A DNA stretch of 64,000 nt, from NCBI GenBank assembly GCA_019009955.1, contig CM032230.1, positions 15,358,001 to 15,422,000 on the forward strand, given 5' to 3'. The notes beneath the pieces were generated by a model. It was given only the letters and a program-made list of their open reading frames with translations, was not told the DNA's origin and made no database searches. The DNA is from Riptortus pedestris (lineage: Eukaryota > Arthropoda > Insecta > Hemiptera > Alydidae). Both the position numbers and the translations under genes were made by a program. This document shows positions 33,796-44,779 of the stretch, one piece after another. Each line of letters opens with the position of its first letter. Position 1 is the stretch's first letter.

Positions 33796-35079
33796 TTAGC
33801 AGATTTAACTTAACGGAAATCAGCTATTGAGGTCGTACTCATGACGCGACTTTCGAAAAATGTCCTCAAATGTCCATAGATCCCGCTTAGGAGATCCGTT
33901 CAAAACTATACTTATATTTTTCTGTTAACACTCTAGCGGTAGCAATTCTTGTTTGATCGTTGTTAAACTCGATATTTTTTCGTTCTATGTATTAAGAAAG
34001 ATCAAGTTCCTTAATGGTTGAAATCGCACACTAGGGAGGGGAGGGCGGGGGTTTAGAGGGGAGATTTCGAAAATTCTTGATATCTCCGTTATCATACGTT
34101 ATAACTTATAGATGAATAGAACTAACCTTATTGAAAATGTAATGTTCTATAAATACTGTTATGTACGTTTTTTTTCACTCTCTTGATTTTTAACCGAGAT
34201 ATTTGCATTTTTAGTTTTCGGATTTCGTAAACCCCCACTTCTACTCATGTCATATTTATTATATTAACAACTAGCTAAGGTACCCGGCTATGCCCGGGAA
34301 ATCATTTGAGGCTGATTTATTTTCTGGGTGGCTTTACTTTGTACAATATTTTTACATTATCTCGTCTCAATGCTTAGGATTTACACCCGGTTCCGGCGTG
34401 ATGAGGATTAATTATAAAAGAATTTGTTATGTCCTTAATTTTAAAAAATACACAATATTTTTATATTACTCGTATCCTGTGCATGTGTCTTTTTTTAAAT
34501 TTTTAACACTATATTATTATAGTTATTAGTTATTATTGTAGTCAAAAATTCGGAGTTTCGTTAATTTCGATTTAGTCTTTCGAGTCCCATAACATTGTTG
34601 ACCCCTTCTATAGTTTTTGTGTATACATCATTTATATTTCGTTATACGGAAAAAGTGCAAATGTCAAAAGTTACTTTAAATAACAAAATAAATAACTTTT
34701 GTTATGTGCATAACTACCGAAAAACCAATAGGAAACGAAATATCGTGATTTTTAATTTAAGAACTCCCTTACAACCCCCACTCCTGTTCGTCTCAGAGAA
34801 TATTGATACAGCCAGAAACCTAACCTGTTTTAGTAGTAATATACATACCAAGTTTCATAAAATTCGGTTCTGCCGTTTGCGATTCTACGGGATAAAGGAC
34901 ATACAGACAAACATTCATTTTTATATATAAGATAAGCTGTTATATTATGAACCATTTTATGTGAAGCCTGAATATCAAATATAGTTCTCATTGAACTTGT
35001 AAGTTTTGAGATAAATGCAAATACATGACCCACGTGAGAAATCTGCTTAGTTAACTCAACCCCTGCATGAAGGATTTCT
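33796..35079 (-). mobile_element. Family A element, subfamily II, split by a family B insertion
   Basis: 33796-34269 runs from TTAGCAGATTTAACTTAACGG through the 3' block, a reduced core (ATACTTATATTTTTCTG) and the block to TCATATTTATTATATTAACA. 34932-35079 resumes exactly at ATAAGCTGTTATATTATGAAC and ends GCTTAGTTAACTCAACCCC. The consensus at this point in other copies is TTAACAATAAGCTG, so the interruption is a clean insertion. Confidence 0.85.
34270..34931 (+). mobile_element. Family B element, about 660 bp
   Basis: Begins ACTAGCTAAGGTACCCGGCT, contains one AACAAAATAAATAACTTTTG module and ends TTCATAAAATTCGGTTCTGC ... CATACAGACAAACATT followed by TTTATATATAAG. Both ends are defined by the interrupted family A host. 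The ACTAGCT..CCCGGC start and the CGGTTC..CCGTTT...ACA(G/A)ACAAAC..TATATA end resemble many insect LINE/SINE-like repeats of the RTE type, but I cannot assign it. Frames of 79 and 111 codons inside it are not protein-like. Confidence 0.75.
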
Positions 35080-35178
35080 TTCTTATTTCATTCAGTGTTA
35101 ATATCACGGATCAAGTGGAATACCATCCGTCTAAACCCCTAATTTCTCCAGTATTTTCAAAAGCGTAGAGTCATTAGA
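35080..35178. other. Short spacer
   Basis: Lies between the nested family A copy and an unidentified GC-richer open frame. No feature seen. Confidence 0.3.
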
Positions 35179-35490
35179 ATGAGGTGTCTGATTGGCAAAT
35201 ATGTGTCATTAACGTCTTTACAAAAATTTCAGAGAATGAAAGGCGTGAACCAGAAACTGAAACGACCACACCTAATAGGTACATTAGGGGAGTTTAGGGG
35301 CTCGTTAATGGCGGGAAAACGCTTAGGGTTGGAGGGAATTGCATCAGCTGATCGCGGCATAAGTTACACGAGTGATGTGGCTCTAATAGCAGAAGGAGAA
35401 GTGATTCAAGCAAGAACTGGAAACGAAATATATCCAGAAATCTGGTTCAAAGACAAGGCAGAAAGCTCATCATATACCTTAAGGCACAAC
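35179..35490 (+). other. Unidentified coding-like stretch
   Basis: An open frame reads MRCLIGKYVSLTSLQKFQRM, then LKRPHLIGTLGEFRGSLMAG, KRLGLEGIASADRGISYTSD and VALIAEGEVIQARTGNEIYP. Base composition is more even than the surrounding AT-rich DNA and residue use looks like protein. I do not recognise a family, and the frame continues into a family A fragment at 35493, which cannot be genuine coding sequence. It may be a captured exon, a decayed gene piece or chance. No convincing splice sites are seen. Confidence 0.3.
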
Positions 35491-35492
35491 AG

Positions 35493-35620
35493 TTTTAGCA
35501 GATTTCCCATAAGGACACGATTTTCGAAGAATTTCCTCAAATTTCCATCGATCCTCTATGGAATATATATGTCTGTTAACGCTCTACCGGTCGAAATTTT
35601 TGTTTGATCATTACCACTGC
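35493..35620 (-). mobile_element. Family A 3' end with shortened core
   Basis: TTTTAGCAGATTTCCCATAA, 3' block, a very short core (AATATATATG) and GTCTGTTAACGCTCTACCGG, truncated at the GATCATTACC position. Confidence 0.7.
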
Positions 35621-36079
35621 AATTTTTTTTTATTTCCACTTGATAACGTTCAATTAATAATGAATCGTTCATGCGTCAAGTATTTGTACTTCCTTGAACA
35701 AAATATAAGTTTTGTGATTTGTGGCACGTTAACGGTGTACGTAATACCTACGGCCAATCATAATTGTAATGTTAAGAAGTTGTTTACTATCTGAGCACTT
35801 CAAATGTGAAGTACTATCGATTGGTCAATTGGTCAATATTATTATAATTGATTATAATATTGAATTCAAGCTTTATGGTGGTTATTTCGTTTCTTTAACG
35901 TTTTTAAACTTGTGTGGTAACTGTCACGTACGCCGTTAGGTACTAGATACGATATGCCATGCACACTTAATATGCATTTAATGACCAATAGTTCTTATTT
36001 ATTAAAGGACGGTTCAAAATCTGTTGCTTTTACTTCCCTGTACTAAGTAAAGGATGTATTGCAGCCATGATAAATGGGT
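35621..36079. other. Stretch without recognised gene
   Basis: The open frame at 35558-35794 starts inside the preceding family A fragment and shows no domain. A small AT-rich inverted repeat (AATATTATAATTG/ATTATAATATTG) lies at about 35836-35865. Confidence 0.35.
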
Positions 36080-36204
36080 TTTAGCAGATTTCCCTTAAGG
36101 GAAATCAGCTATTGAGGTTGTACTCATGACGGAATTGTCGACATTTTTCTTCAAATGTCCATCGATCCTACCTAGTAGATGACGAAAATGAGGTCCGTTC
36201 AAAA

Positions 36205-36246
<42 letters not shown>

Positions 36247-36512
36247 TATAGTTGTCTGTTACCGCTCTAGCGTCAATTTTTGTTTGATCGTTACCAAACT
36301 CGATATTTAGTCGTTTTATGTAAAAAGAAAGATCAAGTTCGTTAATGGCTGAAATCGAACCAGTGGAAGGGGGGGGGTTTAGAGGGGAGGATTTTCTAAA
36401 ATTTGAAATATTTCCGTTACTATACGTCGGATCGAAAAATTGTATAGAATCAATCTTATTGCAAATTAAATTTACTATAAATATGGTTCTATACATTTAT
36501 TCCCTATCTTGG
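36080..36512 (-). mobile_element. Family A element, subfamily I, 5' end missing
   Basis: TTAGCAGATTTCCCTTAAGG, intact hairpin and 3' block, a (TA)n core at about 36208-36250 and the block to CATTTATTCCCTATCTTGG, where family B sequence replaces it. The 133-codon minus-strand frame is an artefact of low stop density. Confidence 0.8.
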
Positions 36513-36514
36513 TA

Positions 36515-37055
36515 ATATTATGTTTAAAACAAAAGCTACTTTTAATAACACACAAAACAACTTTTCTTATGTGCACGTTTGTATAAAAAAAAAATAGGTT
36601 CCGGTTCGAACATACAAAATTTAATATAGCTTATACTCATGGAAGAATTAATGCTAATTTACAAATAGAGTTTGTTAAGTTCGGTTCAATCCTTAGATAT
36701 TGAATCAATCGTTCCCGAATAAAATTGTTGGCCCCACTTTAATTTTTTAGTGTATATCTCGTTTATACTTCGTTATACGACAAAAGTGAATATAACAATA
36801 GTTACTCTAAATAACAAAATAAACAACTTTTATTCTGTGTATAACTGCAGAAAAAGCAATAGGAAACGAAATATCGCTATTTATAAATTAGGCCTTCCTT
36901 ACAACCCCCACTCCTGCTCCATCTACTGGGCTGATTTGTGAATCTAAACCATCCAGGGCGTCATCCAAATGCATACAAAAAAATGTATTCAAATCGGTCC
37001 CGCCGTTTAGGAGGGGTTCAGTGACATACACACGTACAGTAGAATTTATATATAA

Positions 37056-37100
<45 letters not shown>
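36515..37100 (+). mobile_element. Family B copy, 5' truncated, with TA-rich 3' end
   Basis: Contains two modules (CACAAAACAACTTTTCTTATG at about 36550; AACAAAATAAACAACTTTTA at about 36810), the ACAACCCCCACTCCTGCTCC motif and the 3' end AAATCGGTCCCGCCGTTTAG ... TATATATAAAGATATA, followed by (TA)n to 37100. Confidence 0.7.
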
Positions 37101-37102
<2 letters not shown>

Positions 37103-37164
37103 ACCTCTAGAGGTCACAAATTCATGAATTACTTCCATTCAATGTAATGGATAAAAAAAAAAAA

Positions 37165-37260
37165 AAGTTCGTCTCGCAGGGGCTGCGTAAAATAAGATTT
37201 TCCACATATTGGTATAACGAACTTGTGATCTCATTCTCCATTTCTACTATCTATCTGATT
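37165..37260 (+). mobile_element. Family A 5' fragment, subfamily III
   Basis: AAGTTCGTCTCGCAGGGGCT, TAAAATAAGATTTTCCAC and TGTGATCTCATTCTCC. Only the first 95 bp are present. Confidence 0.6.
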
Positions 37261-37277
37261 CCGAATGACAAGTTATT

Positions 37278-37380
37278 GGGGCTCATGTTAGCCATACATT
37301 TTAAGGCATTGGTTTGAATTCATTTGCATAATATTGAGTTGTGGGTTCGATTCTCCCTTCTGTCGTGGAATTTTTAAAGT
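37278..37380 (+). mobile_element. tRNA-derived SINE head
   Basis: GGGGCTCATGTTAGCCATAC with a good B box GTGGGTTCGATTCTCCC. The body is cut off soon after. It lies about 160 bp upstream of the first visible exon of the ankyrin gene. Confidence 0.65.
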
Positions 37381-37538
37381 ACCTCATGTATAATTTCTAG
37401 CTTCTCTCAGACTTAGAGATGGATATAATTTATGTCCCAATTTTCAAGCAGTTTGGCTCCTAAATATTCTATTCAATGTTACTTTCTCTTCTATATTAAA
37501 TCCAATGAAATAATCTATGCAATGTATTTTTGTTTCAG

Positions 37539-37598
37539 ATGGCATTACCCTGAGTTATGTACTTTGTTTTTTCTTCTTGGAAGTACTCCTTAAATAAA
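37539..37598 (+). other. 5' untranslated part of an ankyrin-gene exon
   Basis: A polypyrimidine tract and TTTGTTTCAG end at 37538, so an upstream non-coding exon and promoter are expected but not found. The first ATG in this exon (37539) reaches a stop after four codons; the ATG at 37599 is the one that joins in frame to the following exons. Confidence 0.5.
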
Positions 37599-40246
37599 AT
37601 GTCACGTAAGCACAGCATTAATTTATTTGTAATTCCTTGATTTATATTGAATGCAGTAACTTTAATTATAACACAATCCTGTGGTTCTATCTTTAGATGT
37701 GACTAGGATAGAGTATGCCTTCTAAGCATATTCTAAATATTTATTTAAAATATAAAGAATAATTTTAATGTATTGTTATTTCGTTCATTCATTTTTGTTT
37801 GAATTTTTCGTTGAGTAATAAGGATGAATTTTACAAACATTGGTTTAATTTGTGTTGACCTTAAATGGCTTAAGGAAAATTCATGTGTCAAAATGTTATA
37901 GACAGTATTTATGAAAGAATGGACAAATATCTGGAATTTAAATTAGATTACAAGAAAATGAAATTTGTTTAAACTCATCTGGAGTATCAATTTATTACAC
38001 AGATATAGACATTCTTAGAAAAATGTCTTATATCTATTCTAAATCGAGGTCAACTAGAGAATTGAAGCTTTGAATTGCCTTTCAAGTTGCAGCTTTATTT
38101 GCCTTTCAAGTTGAAGCTTTGATTTGCCTTTCAAGTTGAAGCTTTAATTTGCCTTTCAAGTTGAAGCTTTAATTTGCCTTTCAAGTTGAAGCTTTAATTT
38201 GCCTTTCAAGTTGAAGCTTTAAATTGCCATTCAAGATGAGCTTTAATTTGCCTTTCAAGTTGAAGTTTTAATTTGTCTTTCAAGTTGAAGCCTTAACTTG
38301 CTTTTTAAGTTGAAGCTTTAATTTGACCTTCAAGTTGAAGCTTTAAATTGCCATTCAAGATGAAGTGCCACCTTGACATTCAAGTTGAAGCATCACCTTT
38401 TCTTTCTAGTTCTAAAGATGACAGCTAAAGTTCAGAAAACGCTTGGTTTAATTGAACTGAATGTATAGAATGCTTTATTCTTTGTCCTGAATATTTATAA
38501 TTTTTATGATTGTTAAATGATTGATTTTTTGTTCTAATATTTATTTATTTTTCAGGAAATTGGGAACTTTTGGTCTTTGCTCTTTGTGCAGCAGTTATAT
38601 CTGTGAGTATTTGACAGATTTTATTCTTACTTAGTATTAGTTGAAAAATGAGAAAATTTATTCGAGAAAAAATAAATAACACCCTGTCTACTACTCTAGG
38701 AGATTTTTATAGGTTCATATTTATTTATCGTAAAAAGATCTATAAGTTGGGTTTTGACATTTTTTTAAGAGATGCATTGGAACGGTGACGTCATAAATAT
38801 AATCACTTCCAAATGAAATAACATAATTGACATGTGGCAAAATATTTGTTAAACTAATTTAATAGGTAACCAAGGAAATCATCACAACTTCTCAACGCTC
38901 GGTTAATATAAGCCGGAGAGAATCATTTGATAATTATTCATTAAAATATCCATGTACTCTACAGAAGGGCGAAACGTCTGCTTTAAAACAAGAAAGATTG
39001 TTGGGGAGCCCTGCATTATTGCATTTAATACTTTTATTGGTCTCAGTAAGGTAACGCGCATATTAAAGTAGTATGTTTGTATTTGTTGCAGGTTAGATCA
39101 GCATCTACAGGAAGCTCGGAAAATTCAATAAATCCAAATTCTACATTGGATAAAATACAAAATCCATTGTACTATAAAGAGCTGTTGGAAGCAGTAGAAA
39201 AGAACGACCCTGATTCCATTCAGAGGTTAGCAGACAAAGGTGTGGATATTACTTGCAAAACGGAGTCTGGGGAGTCACTACTCCATGTGGCTGTCGACAG
39301 GGGAAACGTAGAAGTTACGAAGAAGTTGCTAGAGATGGGACTGCCTGTTGATGGTCTTGACAAGGAAGGCAGAACTCCTCTCTGGAAGGCGACGGGGAAT
39401 GGGAACTTGCAGATGATGGACCTGCTCTGGGAGAGAGGAGCACAGCTGAATATGACCGAAGGTGGTTGGTGGGACAGGACGCTGCTGCACCAAGCTGCAC
39501 TGAACGGGAGGCACAATGCCATCTCCTGGCTCCTGGATCGGGGGCTCAGCATAGATCAGCAGGACAACGGAGGATGGACACCGATGCATTTAGCTGCAAG
39601 CGGCGGCCATGCAAATGCTGTTCAGACGCTACTCCTCAAGGGAGCCAATATCACCATCGCCGACAACGACGGAGAACTACCTCTCCACGAATCCGCCAGG
39701 AGAGGACACATAGTCGTCGTTCAGCTGCTTCTGAATGGATCCAACCCCAATGCTAAAAGCAACGTGGGAATGACGCCGCTGATTGCAGCCGCCAGCAAGG
39801 GCTACAAGAACGTCGTCGAACTCCTCATCAACAACGGGGGAGACGTCAACGCCAAGACAGTCGACGGTTGGACAGGACTTCACGAGGCCTGCTACGGAGG
39901 ACACGGAGATGTCGTGGGACTCCTCCTGGATCGCGGAGTACGGGTCGACTCCACTGACAAGGATGGATGGACTCCATTGTTCTCTGCCGCAGCCATGGGA
40001 CACACAGGCATCGTCCAGATACTCACCGACCGAGGGGCCAATGTCCGCGCCAAAGCCAATAATGGAGATACTCCACTCCACGAAGCTGCTGCTAGAGGAC
40101 ACTTCAATACTGTCAAGGAGCTGATCATGCGGCGAGCAGATGTCAATGCTAGGACAAACGATGGAAGGACTCCACTCAGGGTCGCCATGATCTGGGAACA
40201 CTCTGCCGTAGCAGATCTGCTCAGGTCCAGGGGAGGAATCCTATAA
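37599..40246 (+). CDS. Ankyrin-repeat protein with predicted signal peptide, 402 aa, three coding exons
   Basis: My model joins 37599-37605, 38556-38602 and 39092-40246 across GT-AG introns (GTAAGC...TTTTTCAG; GTGAGT...TTGTTGCAG). Phases match: 7 + 47 nt give 18 codons, then exon 3 starts in phase 0. The first two exons encode MSRNWELLVFALCAAVIS; with the following V this is a typical signal peptide (hydrophobic core at residues 7-19). Exon 3 encodes an acidic Ser/Asn-rich linker and about 11 ankyrin repeats from residue 42 to the C-terminus, with repeated DG.TPLH.AA..GH and LL..GA.VNA motifs; repeat 6 is one residue short. The frame is open from a TTG at 39077, but those first five codons are intron. 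Ankyrin repeats bind partner proteins; with a signal peptide this one would act in the secretory pathway or outside the cell, unusual for the fold. No further domain is seen. The specific family is not identified. Confidence 0.82.
38062..38407 (+). repeat. 25-bp minisatellite in intron 1 of the ankyrin gene
   Basis: About 13-14 units of TTTCAAGTTGAAGCTTTAAT then TTGCC. A variant containing AAATTGCCATTCAAGATG appears twice (about 38221 and 38343). The last units drift (AGTGCCACCTTGAC; AGCATCACC). Each unit contains the small inverted repeat CTTTCAAG..TTGAAG. Confidence 0.9.
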
Positions 40247-40989
40247 TCCGACCAACAGGACCTACCTTGGATATTCCAAAGTACAAACTAACCAAGTACA
40301 TCAAGATTTGGAAACTTGCCACAACTTGCCAGTAAATATTAGGAGTATATTAATGGAGCTATCGGTAATGTTCCTGACAGTGATACGTCACGAATTATTA
40401 TCAATACTAATTTATTGTACGGATTATATAGTTCGTTAATTTATTGGACATTTAACATAGACATACTTTATATTCCGTAAGTATGGTGTTATTATTATGC
40501 CCCAATGGGAATCAGTTACCTTCAGTGAGTTATTCAGTTACCTCTTGTGAGTTATTCTACAAGGCTGGAAAACTTAAGTATACCTTGTGAATATATTATA
40601 ATCAACAGGACAAAATGTAATTAGCTGTTATCAGAATTCCTTCAGCTGATGCAGCGTTCAAATTTAATCAGTGCGTAGTACACATTATCACCTCCACATA
40701 TGAATTCCATTGATTCATTTTTGGTGGAAGGCAGATATCAAGAAGCAAACACAGCCATTCCTTCCACAAACAGTATATTTAACAGCTACAGAGAGCTATT
40801 AGAACAAAAGATCCATCTATAGTACACACTATAACAAATATACAAAATATGTATCTAGAACAATGTAACAACTTATGTCTTACATAGTAAACAATGTTTC
40901 TTAATCTATATACAATTTTTTTTTTAATCAACAAGATAAAATGTGTTAATACAAAAAAAAAAAGGATATAAATTAATACGAATCTTTTT
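40247..40989 (+). other. Probable 3' untranslated region of the ankyrin gene
   Basis: Sequence after the TAA stop becomes AT-rich again. No AATAAA occurs up to 41193; a GATAAA variant at 40935 precedes an A-rich run at 40952-40963. The true end of the transcript cannot be set from sequence. Confidence 0.4.
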
Positions 40990-41153
40990 CGCTGATTTCC
41001 TTTTAACAGAAAGCAGCTATTTGAGAAGTTGTCATCATTACGTGATTTTCGAAAAAAATGATTTTACTATTTTAAAATAAGTGCAAAACCGTTGCAAACG
41101 TGGGACTTAGACTAACTTCTACTTTGTTAACGCAGCGTGACAGACTTTTCGGT
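40990..41153 (-). mobile_element. Strongly reduced family A copy
   Basis: CTGATTTCCTTTTAACAGAA, GTGATTTTCGAAAAAAATG, then directly ACGTGGGACTTAGACTAAC and AACGCAGCGTGACAGACTTTT. Only the two ends remain; core and block are deleted. Confidence 0.6.
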
Positions 41154-42744
41154 GTTTAGTGTGTTGTTAGACCCCGTTGTTATTATATTACAAATAAAAA
41201 TAGGCGTTATATTAATTTCTATCCTTTTTATTGTTTTGCCACATTTTATCTTGTTGACTTTATAACAATTTTTTATAGATTAAGAAAAACTGTTTAATAT
41301 GCACCAAATAGGTTGTTAGCTTGTTCTAGTTGCATATTTTGTATACTGTGTGTGTATGTCGATAAGGCACTGATGATGGAGATCATGCTCTGAAAGCGCT
41401 CTGCAGCTGTTAAATGTAGTGTTTGTGGAAGGAAGGCCTGTTTGTGTGTTTTCTTTAGTTCAGTTCTTCTTTAGTGTTGTATAGCATCTACTTGCTAAAC
41501 TAGCAATTTTTATTTTGGAGCTGAGAAATACTTTGCCTTAAAAAAAAATTTGATAGAGATGTCGACTTTTTCTTCGTTCAAATTTTCTCCAACCACAGTT
41601 TTCCTACATTTGACTTATACTTTGCCAAAATGGATCTTTATAAAACATATTAATTTTCTCTTTTGTGCCCATTTTAGTTGAAATCTGCTAAGAGGGTATT
41701 TGTTAAAATTAATGATGAAGTCCTGTGTTTATTAAAAAAAAATCTTCTAGGGAAGTTAGGTGGTAGAGGAACGAATTAATTTGGATGTACACAGTAGGCC
41801 TGTTTCTCTCTACAATGCGCTTTACTTAGGCAAAGTGCACTTTCAGAGCAAGAGCTCCATCATCACTGCCTGTTGACATACACAAAACCAAATGAAAAAC
41901 ATGGAATCAACGTTATTTAATATATTAAACAAACACCAAAACCTTGGCCTAAACAAGATATAAAACTTAATTGAAATACAAGTTAAAGGTAGAATAAATA
42001 AAACTAAAAATATAAATAAATATCACAGAAAACAAGCCATCACTTTAAAGCATACACTTACAGTCAACAGGTAAAAGTTAAGACTGAACTACTAAAATTA
42101 ACAATTTAAAACACTTAACATCTTACAAGCTGAATCATAGAAATTTTTTAAAAAACAACAAAATCCGATAACATAAAAACCATTAAACCTAAGACTTATT
42201 TAAAAAACATAAGATTAAAAGAAATTGAAGATCAAGTATACCAGGAAATGACATCTTAAGAAGGAAAGAGAACGATTATAAATTTTGAACACAATGGAAT
42301 ACATTTTTAGGGAATTGTTGAGAAATGCATTCAATACAATTCAAATTCTCGTTTTTACTTTCGAGAATATATTAGACATTTTTTTTGTTTAAAATATGAA
42401 TAAACTTTTAAATTTCTTTATTGATGTGTTCTGAAATGTATTTGTAAAAATGTGTAGCATATCTATTATAGTAGTGTCATCGAAAAGCGCCATGTTTCGA
42501 TAGAATGGAGTTATAAATATTTATTTTATATCTATTTCATGTATATAGAAGAACTTGTTTTATATTTATTAATTTATTTGTAATATAAAATGTGGATGTA
42601 TATATTTTGTTATATTGAATAAAATAATTATATTAAAAAGTGTATTATTGCTCTACCCGAGAAATCAATGATTAAAGAAATAATGATTAAGAAAAATAAC
42701 AAAGAATGGTGATTTGTGTTCAAATATTACTAACCCCGTCAGTT
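41154..42744. other. Intergenic stretch with two small shared motifs
   Basis: No gene. CTGATGATGGAGATCATGCT then CTGAAAGCGCTCTGCAG lies at 41372-41409 (compare 19515 and 45190). GGATGTACACAGTAGGC at about 41784-41800 also occurs at 16335-16352, with loosely similar flanks, so a further old repeat is shared by the two places. The rest is AT-rich and unassigned. Confidence 0.35.
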
Positions 42745-42852
42745 ATTAAAGGTTGTACTCAAGACGCGGTTTTCGAAATATGTCCTCAAATGACCATGAC
42801 CGTATCTAGGAGTTGGGGAAAATGAAGTCCGTTCAAAATTGTTTTTCTAATA

Positions 42853-43421
42853 GGTTGTGAAATAAGTTCGTAGAGTTTATCAATATTTCAATTTAACCCT
42901 CTCTGTGCCAATAAAATCATTTTTACTTGGTCAATAATGTTTACATATTCTAAAAAATGATTGGTTAAGATACTTTTATGCATCAGTTTCAACAGAGATT
43001 CCTTATCTTTAAGTAATATGCTTGTTCAAAGTGAAAGAGAAAAAAATTCATTTTCATGGTTTAATGGGTTTTTACTTCAGAAAAGAAAAATCCGCTACAC
43101 AGGATGAGAGGTGATCTCCCACCCACCCTATTTAACAGACCTGCCTCAACAGGTTTTCACTTATTTCGTGCCCTTCAAAACTCTCTTAACGGGAAACACT
43201 CAAATTCACTCGAGGACTGCATAGCGCACATAGAGGAATTTATTGCGCAAAAATCTGAGAAGTTCTGGGATGACGGAATTAAAAAAATACCTGATGAAAA
43301 ATACCTAAAGATGGCAACATAGTAGATAAAAATGGGTCTTAATAATTGACTAAATATATTTACATGAATCTGAAGTTTTTATTGAAATCAGTAAAAAACG
43401 CTACAAACTTACTTTACAACC
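42853..43421 (+). mobile_element. Internally deleted mariner element, 569 bp
   Basis: 5' terminus GGTTGTGAAATAAGTTCGTA then GAGTTT, and 3' terminus ending AAACGCTACAAACTTACTTT followed by ACAACC, are inverted repeats over about 26 bp with a few mismatches. TA duplicates flank both sides (42851-42852, 43422-43423), as expected for Tc1/mariner. A full mariner is about 1.3 kb; here only the last part of the transposase remains. Confidence 0.9.
43104..43322 (+). pseudogene. Mariner transposase C-terminal fragment
   Basis: Reads FHLFRALQNSLNGKHSNSLE, DCIAHIEEFIAQKSEKFWDD and GIKKIPDEKYLKMAT. This corresponds to the mariner segment after the third catalytic Asp (usual form YHLFRSLQNSLNGKxFNSL...FFAQKxxKFWxDGIxKLPEKW). 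The preceding HPPYSPDLAPSD motif is reduced to PPTLFNRPAST. The N-terminal DNA-binding region and the first two Asp are deleted. Confidence 0.85.
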
Positions 43422-43438
43422 TAATATCAATGTACATC

Positions 43439-43555
<117 letters not shown>

Positions 43556-43827
43556 TCTTTCATGGATGAAATCGGGTTAGAGGGAGGATTCTATAAATAT
43601 TGTTTTATGCAGTTTTTCTGTGTCTCGATTATTAACCATGACATTTGCAATTTTTTAATTGTCCTACTTCAGGACCGCCTTCCCCCGTTTTAGTCATTGC
43701 ACGTTTCTATATATTTTTTTCTGTATTTTATAGTTATAATAATTATAGCCACAAATAAATCCCCACTCTTACACAGCACGTGGGAATTCTGCATACTTTA
43801 CACACCCTCTGCGTGACGGAGTTTTCT

Positions 43828-44779
43828 AATTAACATTCAAATAGCTCATCCACTACCAAAGGTACTGTAGTAAACTATAGTAATTTCAGCTTTAAGTTAA
43901 GAGTTTAATTTTTTTTTTATATACTACTGAAAAATTTAGAGTTTGTGGCAGAACTCAACTACTAGGGGAGTTATCGCTAATAGTGGTGGAAATATAAAAA
44001 TATTGCCCCCGACTCTACTTAATCGGTTTTTAAAATTAATCCCATATACAGGAATACATAAAGGTGAATTTTCTAAAAATTCGCCTGGTTAGAATTTCCA
44101 TTGGTGAAAAGTCGGCCATGTAACTTCTTAGCTAAAAAACTCCATATGTTTGGTGGGAGAAGTTTTTATGATACTATTTTTTTTTTTGGCAAGCTTTTGA
44201 TTAATGGACAAGTGTCCGTGGAATTTGCGACGGCATTCCAGTATGACTTTTTTTTATTCTTGCTAGGATTTACTCCCCAATAGAATTAAATACCGCAAGA
44301 GTAGTGCACTCTTGTAACCGAATAGTGATCTAAGATTCTTTCACTGGTTCAAACGGGAACCTGTTATTACCTTTGCCTTTCTGAAGGTTGTGATTAGTGC
44401 AGCTACTCTTCGATAAAACTATTAGCGGGAAATATATAAGGAACAAGTCGGTGTTTTTTTCCTATCGACATTTACACGAAAAAAAGAACCTCTTGGATAA
44501 CGAGATAAACAGAGCTGAGGAGGGATTATGAATTATCAGCCCCAAGGCAGAGCAGTGAGATCATCCTTGTGAACTAGATCTTGCATAGGAATACATTTCA
44601 CGGAGGATAAGCCACACCTGTTGATTGCATGATCCTGTCATCATTTGATAACTGTTTGCAGTTCGTGCCGAGTCTTCGAGATATATCGACTGCACTTTCA
44701 AGATATATCCCCATTGACTCGTTTCTTATTTATTGACTCCAACTCACATCGTGACTTGTTTCCTGCAAATGTATTGCTG
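43828..44779. other. Stretch without recognised gene
   Basis: The open frame at 44101-44283 (rich in Phe) has no recognised domain. A hairpin GGTGAATTTTCTAAAAATTC lies at about 44063. Nothing else is identified. Confidence 0.3.

Noticed and set aside
34290..34930. 79- and 111-codon frames
   Set aside because: They lie wholly within a family B element and are not conserved in the other copies.
36095..36496. Recurrent MYRTIFIVNLICNK-type frames (also near 8042, 10234, 55870, 57958)
   Set aside because: They recur because they are the same family A block translated. The reading breaks at the microsatellite, and homopolymer differences between copies shift the frame.
39220..40201. Overlapping open frames on both strands within the ankyrin exon
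   Set aside because: They are shadow frames of the GC-richer repeated coding exon, with no independent support.
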